Shown: positions 6,837-12,043 of the stretch, piece by piece
Position numbering within the stretch: the stretch's first letter is position 1
How the letters are laid out: each line of letters opens with the position of its first letter
Position numbers and translations under genes: made by a program
DNA from: DASUPK01 sp036505735
Lineage (GTDB): Bacteria > Actinomycetota > Thermoleophilia > Solirubrobacterales > 70-9
Direction: 5' to 3'
Length of the DNA: 12,043 bases
Assembly (NCBI GenBank): GCA_036505735.1
Contig: DASXSZ010000059.1
Coordinates: forward strand, 1-12,043
The notes under the pieces: model-generated
Told to the model about the DNA's origin: nothing
The model's database searches: none
Seen by the model: only the letters and a program-made list of their open reading frames with translations

Positions 6837-8498
6837 TCAGCCCCCCGCCCCTGGCCCGAAGATGCGGGTCCCGTCCTGCTCGAGGAACAGGTCGGTCTTG
6901 CCCAGGGCCGGCGTGCCGGACGCCGAGCCCGGGCCCGCGACCTGCGAGACGCCGAACGTCGGGTTGTCGGGTTCCTGGCCCGGGATCAGGTCCTCGCCGA
7001 GCGCGTAGCCGGTCTGCCCCGCCTGGCAGTTGGGCTGGCCGTCGGTGACCGCCGGCCCGTACGGGTTGCCGTGGAGGATCGGGATCGCCACCGAGTCGTT
7101 GGGGTCGGCGGTCAGGGGGCCGGCGCCGTCGGGGTCGTCCGGGTTGGCCGGCAGCGGGTCGAAGACCCCGGCGCTGTTGCCCGCCGCCTCGTTGCTGGAG
7201 AACCGGCCATCTCCCTGCCCGCCGGAGTAGTTGTCCATCGGGTTCCGCGGGAACGAGTCCGGCGTCGTGCTTCCGGCGATCGCGGGTGGGATGACGCGCT
7301 CCGCGTAGCCGAACGGGGTCGGCAGCTCGAAGTGCCCCGTCAGGTAGGTCATCCAGTAGTTCCAGTAGTCGCAGGTCGTCTGGTAGGGGCCGATCTTCGC
7401 CCCGGCGTCCTGGACGAGGTTGAAGGTGTCGCCGAGGCGGGTGAGGCTGGTGAGCGTCGAGGGGTCGGCAACCAGGTCGTTGAGGCTCGACATGACGCTC
7501 TTCAGGTCTGTGTTCATCTGCACCGTGCGCGGCAGGACCTTCTTGCCGAGGGAGACCGCCTGGTTGAGGACCGGCAGCGCCGCCCGCAGGTCCCGGACGC
7601 CGGGCCGCAGCAGGCGGGAGAACTCGGCGAAGTCCGCCAGGAAGGGACGCTGTACCGGCAGTGACCGCAGGCCGGCCTCGAGGGTGGGCGGGCCGTTGGA
7701 GATCGTGTCGCGGAGGGCCTGCGGGTCGGAGGAGATCGCGCCGAAGGCGATCGCGCCGTTGGTGAACTGCTCGGCGTTGTCGACCGCCACCGGCGCGACG
7801 ATGCGGGCCGCGTCGGCGAGCTCGGGGAAGAAGCGCACCAACTGGGTGGTGGGGTCGGCGAGGGCCGCCGAGACCGGCCTCAGGTTCGCGAACAGCGGGT
7901 TGAGGGCCGTGATCGCCTGGTTCAGCGACGCACCGCGCGCGGCGAAGGCATCGCCGAAGCCCTGCAGGACGCGCTGGCTGTTCTCGCGGGTCGCGGTGTC
8001 GAAGGTGTTGTAGACGTCGTCGAACTCGACCTGCTGCTGCGACTGGGCCAGCGGCAGGGTGGCGGCCTCCGGCAGCCCGGTCTGGCTCGTGCCCCTCGCG
8101 ATCTCGAGGTACTTGAGGCCGAACGAGGACCGGTAGCGAACCCGGATCGTCGAGTCGGCCGGGATCGGCTCGGCGCTCTTGTCCAGCTTCAGGTTGAGCT
8201 TCGCCACGGTCGAGGAGGCGGAGCCGCTGGCGGTCTGACAGCCGCTGTTGGGCGGCGCGGGGACGGTGTCGATCGACTCGACGACCCCGACCCGGTTTCC
8301 GCCGATTCGCACCTCGTTGTTCGGGCCGAGGCGTGCCGCGTCGCAGATCTCGGCCGAGACGCGGTAGGTCGGAACGAACGGAAGCCCGTTGTTGGCGTTG
8401 TAGGCGAGGAAGACCGCAACGATCACGATCAGCGTCGTGATCGCCCCCACCATCGTCGGTGAGGCAGCCAGTGAGCCCACTCGACCGCGGCCACTCAT
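6837..8498 (-). CDS. MCE family protein, third of six (MCE-3)
   Basis: A 553-residue protein. The N-terminus MSGRGRVGSLAASPTMVG precedes a membrane anchor at about 17-33. The MCE domain spans about 43-136: core VRIGGNRVGVVESI (63-76), an insertion (77-97) with C87, and second signature IRVRYRSSFGLKYLEIARG (118-136). C52 lies on the first strand, so C52 and C87 could pair. The helical region opens FDDVYNTFDTATRENSQRVL (159-178) and runs to about 365. An aromatic patch with a cysteine follows (YQTTCDYWNYWMTYLTGHF, 372-390), then a long Asp/Pro/Gly/Asn-rich tail (410-553) containing LHGNPYGPAVTDGQPNCQAG (475-494). The ATG is preceded by GGGAGGCCGGAGA, the clearest ribosome-binding site of the six. 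This fits with the 61-bp gap that separates the gene from MCE-2 and rules out simple stop-start coupling. It is inferred to be a subunit of the MCE tube. Confidence 0.92.
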   Translation of the reverse strand: MSGRGRVGSLAASPTMVGAITTLIVIVAVFLAYNANNGLPFVPTYRVSAEICDAARLGPNNEVRIGGNRVGVVESIDTVPAPPNSGCQTASGSASSTVAKLNLKLDKSAEPIPADSTIRVRYRSSFGLKYLEIARGTSQTGLPEAATLPLAQSQQQVEFDDVYNTFDTATRENSQRVLQGFGDAFAARGASLNQAITALNPLFANLRPVSAALADPTTQLVRFFPELADAARIVAPVAVDNAEQFTNGAIAFGAISSDPQALRDTISNGPPTLEAGLRSLPVQRPFLADFAEFSRLLRPGVRDLRAALPVLNQAVSLGKKVLPRTVQMNTDLKSVMSSLNDLVADPSTLTSLTRLGDTFNLVQDAGAKIGPYQTTCDYWNYWMTYLTGHFELPTPFGYAERVIPPAIAGSTTPDSFPRNPMDNYSGGQGDGRFSSNEAAGNSAGVFDPLPANPDDPDGAGPLTADPNDSVAIPILHGNPYGPAVTDGQPNCQAGQTGYALGEDLIPGQEPDNPTFGVSQVAGPGSASGTPALGKTDLFLEQDGTRIFGPGAGG

Positions 8499-8559
8499 TC
8501 TCCGGCCTCCCTATATGTGGGGGCGGGCCGGCCGCGCCTGGTTGTAGTAGTCGTGCGCG
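8499..8559 (-). other. 61-bp spacer between MCE-2 and MCE-3
   Basis: This is the largest gap within the six MCE genes. It contains GGCCGGCC near 8527-8535, an ACN-rich stretch next to the MCE-2 stop, and the MCE-3 ribosome-binding site (GGGAGGCCGGAG). I see neither a convincing promoter nor a U-tract terminator, so read-through is expected. Confidence 0.5.
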
Positions 8560-10386
8560 TCACTGGCCGAGGAGGAAGTCGAGGATGTCCTGGGTGGTCG
8601 AGCTGCCGCTCGAGGAGCCAGAGCTCGGCGGCAGCACCTGGGGCAGCTGGGGCAGCTGGGTCAGCGGGGGAATCTGGAGCAGCTGCTCGAGCTGCTTCTG
8701 GGTGTCCTGGGGGAGCTTGTTCGGGTTGGTGACTCCACCGAGGATCTTCTGGACCTGGTCCTGCTGCTGCTGTTGGGTGGGTGTCTGCGCCTGCGGCGCG
8801 GGGGCGGCGCCAGGGGTTGCCCCCTTCGCGGTGGCGACGGCGGAGTGGAAGTGATTGCTCGGGTCGCAGATCGCGTGGTTCGTGCTCCCCTGCGGGCACA
8901 CGGAGCCGTCGTAGGGGGGCAGGTTCCCGAACAGGCCCGAGGGGTTGGTTCCGAAATTGATTCCCGGCTGGCTGTCGCCCAGGATGCCCGCGCACTCGGC
9001 GAAGTCCCTCGGGTCCCTCGTCTCGCCGCCGCCCTTCGCGGGCACCTCCGGTCCCGTCTGGTACCCGCAGGGCGCGTTGCCCCCCGGTGCGCTCACCAGG
9101 GTGATCCCCAGCGCGTGCCCGAGCTCGTCGAAGAGGTTCAGGCTGTTCGCCTGGATGTAGGCGTAGTTGAGGAGCCCCTCCATCCCGGTGAAGCCGGGAT
9201 TGCCGCCGTTCGGATCCGCGCCGGGCTTGGCCCCGTTGGCCCAGCGGCAGGAGGCCGTCTGGTCGCCGTGCAGGGTGATCCCCATCTTCTGGTCGAGCTC
9301 CTGGACCCGCTTGTCCGCCTCACCCGGCTGCTCGCGGAGGTCGTAGCGGGCGCAGGCGTCCTCCTCGACTGCGTTCTTGGGATCGTCGATCGACTCGAGG
9401 AACTTCGCGACCTCGTCAGCTGCGGGGTAGGCCTTGGTGCTCGCCTGGTCGAGGGCGCTGATCTCCTCCTTGCTGTTGGCGAGCGCGACCTTGCCGACGC
9501 TCGCTGCGTCGCCCAGCGATGTCAGGGACTCCCGGGTGGCGTTGTTGAACGGGGGCAGGTTCTTCGCCAGCTTGTTGAGCCCCGGCGCGGCGGCGTGCAG
9601 ATCGATGAGGAGCGGCGTCTGGGCGTCGGCCAGCTGGCCGAGCTGGAACATCGTCGGCTTCAGCTCGGCCAGGAAGTCGTCGAGCAGGTGGAAGTTCTGC
9701 GCCAGGTCAACTGACCGCTCGGCCGAGATCGCCGCCGTCCGGCCGGCGTTGTCGATGAAGTGGACGACGTCCTCGCGGCGCTGGGCGAGCTGGGCGAAGA
9801 TCGCGTCGGCGTTGGTGTTGAGCTCGGCGATCGTCCGGTTCTGCTGACCAAGGATGTTGAGTACCTGCTTGAGCTGCTGGAGGGCGGGGGCGCCGGCGCG
9901 GATCGCCGCGTTCAGGTTCTCGGCGTTGCCGTCGAGCGCCGTCCCGAACTCGTTGATGAGCAGCTGGAGGCGCTCCTTGAAGGGCTCGCGCAGCGTGTTC
10001 TGCGCGAGGTCCGGCTGGACCGTCGTCTTGTTGCGAGCCGCGGGGATCGGACCGGTGAGGGGCTGCGGCGAGGAGCCAGGGTCGCAGTCGAGGAAGTACT
10101 CGGCGATCAACGACTGCGGCTCCGAGGAGCAGCTCGCGTCGGCCTTGAACTCCGGGAAGCCGGAATCCACCTCGAAGGTGACCAGCGCGGTCTTCTGCGG
10201 GGTGACGTCGAGGCCGGTGATCGTCCCCGCCTTCGCGCCGGCGACCCGGAGCTCCGAGCCCTTGACGAGCCCGAAGGCGTTGAAGAGCTCGGCCTGGTAG
10301 GTGTGGCTGCCGGACGCGCCCGCGCCGGTGACGGCGGTCACCGCGACGGCCGCGAGAAGCCCGAGTATGAGGAGGATGCGCTTCAT
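8560..10386 (-). CDS. MCE family protein, second of six (MCE-2), divergent, with long low-complexity tail
   Basis: At 608 residues this is the largest of the six. The N-terminal hydrophobic segment (4-22) starts almost at the first residue, and a GAGASG sequence after it could allow cleavage, so this member may be secreted rather than anchored. The MCE domain (about 29-104) keeps the core LRVAGAKAGTITGL (46-59). The second signature is unusual: SCSSEPQSLIAEYFLDCDPG (85-104) has lost the basic RPK element and carries C86 and C101. The helical region spans about 130-340. A cysteine-containing globular segment follows (345-512: C345, C380, C440, C465, C497, C507). The tail has an Ala/Pro/Gln-rich part with five Gln (538-542), a Pro/Leu repeat (573-587), a Ser/Gly linker (588-596) and a short terminal helix TTQDILDFLLGQ (597-608). 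ATG overlaps the MCE-1 stop as ATGA; there is no strong ribosome-binding site, so coupled translation is likely. Confidence 0.9.
   Translation of the reverse strand: MKRILLILGLLAAVAVTAVTGAGASGSHTYQAELFNAFGLVKGSELRVAGAKAGTITGLDVTPQKTALVTFEVDSGFPEFKADASCSSEPQSLIAEYFLDCDPGSSPQPLTGPIPAARNKTTVQPDLAQNTLREPFKERLQLLINEFGTALDGNAENLNAAIRAGAPALQQLKQVLNILGQQNRTIAELNTNADAIFAQLAQRREDVVHFIDNAGRTAAISAERSVDLAQNFHLLDDFLAELKPTMFQLGQLADAQTPLLIDLHAAAPGLNKLAKNLPPFNNATRESLTSLGDAASVGKVALANSKEEISALDQASTKAYPAADEVAKFLESIDDPKNAVEEDACARYDLREQPGEADKRVQELDQKMGITLHGDQTASCRWANGAKPGADPNGGNPGFTGMEGLLNYAYIQANSLNLFDELGHALGITLVSAPGGNAPCGYQTGPEVPAKGGGETRDPRDFAECAGILGDSQPGINFGTNPSGLFGNLPPYDGSVCPQGSTNHAICDPSNHFHSAVATAKGATPGAAPAPQAQTPTQQQQQDQVQKILGGVTNPNKLPQDTQKQLEQLLQIPPLTQLPQLPQVLPPSSGSSSGSSTTQDILDFLLGQ
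8641..8667 (-). repeat. Three 9-bp tandem repeats in the MCE-2 tail
   Basis: GGGCAGCTG occurs twice in direct succession (8641-8649, 8650-8658), followed by a degraded copy GGTCAGCGG (8659-8667). On the coding strand the two intact units each encode Gln-Leu-Pro and the third Pro-Leu-Thr (residues 574-582). The repeat is in frame, so copy-number change would lengthen or shorten the Pro/Leu tail without a frameshift. Confidence 0.8.
8761..8775 (-). repeat. Short CAG/CAA tract encoding five Gln in MCE-2
   Basis: Four CTG triplets (8761-8772) followed by TTG read as CAA plus four CAG on the coding strand, giving Q538-Q542. It lies in the low-complexity tail and is another in-frame site open to slippage. 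Confidence 0.75.
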
Positions 10387-11795
10387 GGTCCGACCGGCAC
10401 CTGGTCGGGGTCGCAGTCGAGGGCGCCTCCCTGGGTGAGCTGGTCCGAGCTCAGGCCGCGCTCATTGGAGCCGGGGCAGCGGCGCAGGTACTTGATGCCG
10501 GGGATGGAGCTGAGCAGCTGGTCGGAGTCGAGGGCGTTGCAGAGGCTGGCCATGATCTCGAGGGCGCCGCAGACCGAGACGCCGGGGGCGCTCGGGGTGA
10601 ACTCGTTGACCGTCGTCGAGATGCGGCCGATTCCGCCGAAGGCATCGGGGAAGCCGGAGTGCCCGAAGTCATCGAACCAGCCGGTGAGCTCGGGGCTGTA
10701 GGCCCGCAGGGTGGCGAGCTGGGTGAGCGAGTCGCGGAGCGAGTCGGCCGAGGCGGGCAGGGCGCCGGAGCGGGAGGCGCCGTTGCGCTCGACCGGCCCG
10801 ACCCCGATCTCCGCCAGCGGGTCCTGCAGGCGGGTGAGCTCGATCAGGTCGTTTGACTGGCCGGGGGCGTTGATGATCCCGTTCAGGCCCTGCACGGTGG
10901 GGACGGCGTCGCGGGCGAAGCCCCTAAGCCGCTTGGTGAAGGGCTGGAGCTTGCGGGCCACCGGGCGGGAGGCGTTGATGAGCGGCTGGACGTCGTCGAG
11001 GGCGGCGCGCAGGTTGACCGCAGTGGTGTCGAACTGGCGCATGAAGTCGGGCAGCTGGGCGACCGCGGAGGCGAGCGAGCGCTGCTGGGCGCCGATCGTG
11101 CCCAGGGAGCCGTTCAGGTTGGCGATCAGCGAGGAAATCTCGGGCGAGCGCTGATCGAGGGTCGAGGTGAGCCCGGCGGCGTCCACCACCAGCGAGTCGA
11201 GGTTGGCCTGGTCTGAGTTGAGCTCCTCGAAGACCCGCCTCGAGGTGGAGAGGAAGGGGTTCAGGTAATAGAAGCCCCGGTTGGCCTGCGGGCCGACCCC
11301 CTCGTAGGCGCGGGCGAAGCCCCGGATCACCGCCTGCAGGTGGGCCACGGTGGGCTTGTTGAGGGTGTTGAAGAGCTGGTCGAGGTCGACCTCGGAGGTG
11401 GTGTCGGCCTGGGAGATCTGACCGCCCGAGGAGATCGTCTTGCCGTCGGGGTGGGTGGGCAGGGAGAGATCGACGTAGCGGTTGGCGATCCCCGAGAGCG
11501 ACTGGGAGCGGATCTGGGCGTGGGTGCCCTCGGGTAGCGGGGTGTAGGCGGAGTCGGAGATCTCCATCTCGACGAGCGCCTGGCCGTTTTCGGAGAGCGA
11601 GATCTTCTTCACCGAGCCGACCGGGGCGCCGGCGACGCTCACGTTGTTGCCGGTGACCAGCTGGCTGGCGTTCTCGAAGGCGGCGGTGACCGTGTAGCTG
11701 GAGCCCCCGCCGAGCACGAGAAGCAGGACGACGACGACCGCGCCGATCAGCGCCAAAACGGCGGCTGCCCGCCCGACCACAGTTGAAGTTGGCAC
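10383..11795 (-). CDS. MCE family protein, first of six (MCE-1)
   Basis: A 470-residue protein. The membrane anchor is at about 8-28 (AAAVLALIGAVVVVLLLVLG) and the MCE domain at about 33-112, with core VSVAGAPVGSVKKI (52-65) and second signature AQIRSQSLSGIANRYVDLSL (93-112). The helical region opens LDQLFNTLNKPTVAHLQAVI (138-157) and extends to about 310. The C-terminal part carries four cysteines (VCGALEIMASLCNAL, then YLRRCPG and LDCDPDQ). The start is GTG at 11795, with GAGGAG 3 nt upstream (from GGTAGAGGAGCCA). A second in-frame GTG five codons later is a less likely start because it would shorten the lead before the anchor. It is the first gene after the proposed promoter, and its stop overlaps MCE-2 as ATGA. 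In typical actinobacterial mce operons two permease genes precede the first mce gene; none is found in the 248 bp upstream here. Role inferred: subunit of the lipid-transport hexamer. Confidence 0.92.
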   Translation of the reverse strand: MPTSTVVGRAAAVLALIGAVVVVLLLVLGGGSSYTVTAAFENASQLVTGNNVSVAGAPVGSVKKISLSENGQALVEMEISDSAYTPLPEGTHAQIRSQSLSGIANRYVDLSLPTHPDGKTISSGGQISQADTTSEVDLDQLFNTLNKPTVAHLQAVIRGFARAYEGVGPQANRGFYYLNPFLSTSRRVFEELNSDQANLDSLVVDAAGLTSTLDQRSPEISSLIANLNGSLGTIGAQQRSLASAVAQLPDFMRQFDTTAVNLRAALDDVQPLINASRPVARKLQPFTKRLRGFARDAVPTVQGLNGIINAPGQSNDLIELTRLQDPLAEIGVGPVERNGASRSGALPASADSLRDSLTQLATLRAYSPELTGWFDDFGHSGFPDAFGGIGRISTTVNEFTPSAPGVSVCGALEIMASLCNALDSDQLLSSIPGIKYLRRCPGSNERGLSSDQLTQGGALDCDPDQVPVGP

Positions 11796-11835
11796 TGGCT
11801 CCTCTACCTACCCGTCGCTCACAACAACCCGCGCC

Positions 11836-11847
11836 CGGGGTACCCCG
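11836..11847. promoter_or_regulatory. 12-bp perfect palindrome in the operon leader
   Basis: CGGGGTACCCCG is its own reverse complement and lies between the proposed transcription start (about 11863) and the MCE-1 start codon (11795). Its position just downstream of the promoter suits a repressor operator or a leader hairpin. Such a palindrome can arise by chance in GC-rich DNA, so the call is tentative. Confidence 0.35.
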
Positions 11848-11869
11848 CCCAGGCACGGCCAGCTACCGA

Positions 11870-11899
11870 ATTCTCCCAACGCCGCTCGACGGGTGTCAA
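11870..11899 (-). promoter_or_regulatory. Candidate sigma70-type promoter of the MCE operon
   Basis: On the minus strand a perfect -35 hexamer TTGACA (11899-11894) is followed after 18 bp by GAGAAT (11875-11870), which matches TATAAT at four of six positions including the key second A and last T. Transcription would begin near 11863, leaving a leader of about 67 nt before the GTG of MCE-1. The perfect -35 and correct spacing in otherwise non-coding sequence make this the best promoter in the window. Confidence 0.55.
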
Positions 11900-12002
11900 A
11901 GGGGAACCGTCGCCCGAGTGGGGCCGCAAACCGCATGGGAATGCGGTTTCCGGCACTCCCGTCGTTGAGTTCAGGTTAAGCATCCCGTCCCCAAGGGGAA
12001 CC
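11899..12002. repeat. 10-bp direct repeat flanking the upstream inverted repeat
   Basis: AAGGGGAACC occurs at 11899-11908 and again at 11993-12002, in the same orientation and 94 bp apart. The first copy abuts and overlaps the -35 box by one base. The second lies within a small TCCCC-AA-GGGGA dyad. The spacing is near nine helical turns, so a regulator binding both copies on one face is conceivable. Confidence 0.4.
11923..11954. promoter_or_regulatory. 32-bp inverted repeat upstream of the MCE promoter
   Basis: AAACCGCAT (11928-11936) and ATGCGGTTT (11941-11949) are perfect 9-bp complementary arms around GGGA. After one C/C mismatch (11927/11950) a further four pairs extend the stem (GCCG with CGGC). 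It lies about 24 bp upstream of the -35 box. It could be an operator for a dimeric regulator (mce operons elsewhere are controlled by TetR- or GntR-type proteins) or an RNA hairpin ending an upstream transcript. No T run follows on either side, which argues against a standard intrinsic terminator. Confidence 0.5.
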
Positions 12003-12008
12003 TATCCC

Positions 12009-12038
12009 AAAAATTGCGTAGGCACGCCGGTAGGCGTG
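12009..12038 (-). terminator. Terminator-like hairpin at the right edge
   Basis: CACGCC (12023-12028) and GGCGTG (12033-12038) form a perfect 6-bp stem with a 4-nt loop. On the minus strand the hairpin is followed, after about 9 nt, by TTTTT (A run at 12009-12013). It may end a minus-strand gene lying beyond the window. The gap between stem and T run is longer than in a typical intrinsic terminator. Confidence 0.3.
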
Positions 12039-12043
12039 AAGCC

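Larger units (their letters stand above)
982..11875 (-). other. Predicted eight-gene operon: six MCE genes, SCP2 gene, unknown gene
   Basis: All eight minus-strand genes are collinear. Junctions, in order: MCE-1/2 overlap 4 bp (ATGA); MCE-2/3 gap 61; MCE-3/4 gap 1; MCE-4/5 overlap 1 (TGATG); MCE-5/6 gap 26; MCE-6/SCP2 gap 55; SCP2/unknown overlap 4 (TTGA). No terminator-like hairpin with a U tract was seen in the gaps. One transcript from the promoter near 11870-11899 is the simplest reading, with a possible extra start before the SCP2 gene. Confidence 0.75.

Noticed and set aside
8527..8545. GC-rich dyad in the MCE-2/MCE-3 gap as a terminator
   Set aside because: The pairing is poor beyond GGCCGGCC and no T run follows in the direction of transcription.
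11783..11968. 61-codon plus-strand open frame across the operon leader
   Set aside because: No ribosome-binding site or family resemblance; it overlaps the promoter, the palindrome and the inverted repeat, which explain the region better.

Overview
The window looks like a piece of a high-GC actinobacterial chromosome. By eye it is about two thirds G+C, it uses GTG and TTG starts, and it carries six consecutive MCE (mammalian cell entry / MlaD) proteins. The style of these proteins, each with one N-terminal anchor, one MCE domain, a long helical region and a low-complexity Pro/Gly/Ser/Asn tail, together with an SCP2 protein and a conserved unknown downstream, recalls Thermoleophilia (Solirubrobacterales). 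That placement is from memory of similar proteins and is not proven here.

Layout. Nearly everything is one leftward (minus-strand) gene train, read from high to low coordinates. A leader and promoter region (about 11796-12043) holds a sigma70-type promoter candidate, a 12-bp palindrome, a long inverted repeat, a 10-bp direct repeat and a terminator-like hairpin. Six MCE genes follow: MCE-1 (10383-11795), MCE-2 (8560-10386), MCE-3 (6837-8498), MCE-4 (5162-6835), MCE-5 (3828-5162) and MCE-6 (2140-3801). After them come a small SCP2 sterol/lipid-carrier protein (1665-2084) and a conserved protein of unknown function (982-1668). Many junctions overlap (ATGA, TGATG, TTGA) or are 1 nt apart, so translational coupling is likely. 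The only rightward gene is at the left edge: a flavin-type split-barrel (pyridoxamine-phosphate-oxidase-like) protein (32-985). Its stop codon shares a CTAG palindrome with the stop of the last operon gene.

How the genes work together (inference from family knowledge). Actinobacterial MCE proteins assemble as heterohexamers. Their MCE domains form a ring and their helical parts a hydrophobic tube that carries lipids or sterols across the envelope to a YrbE/MlaE-type permease driven by an ATPase. Here the six MCE proteins would form that conduit, and the SCP2 protein could accept the lipid in the cytosol. The last gene is a candidate unstudied accessory factor. No permease or ATPase gene lies in the window, so these must be further upstream or elsewhere.

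I found no tRNA, rRNA, CRISPR array, insertion sequence or phage gene. The main points for a second look are the downstream unknown gene, Cys pairs in three MCE domains, the divergent MCE domain and unusual tail of MCE-2, the absence of any lipobox-bearing member, and the symmetrical elements in the operon leader.
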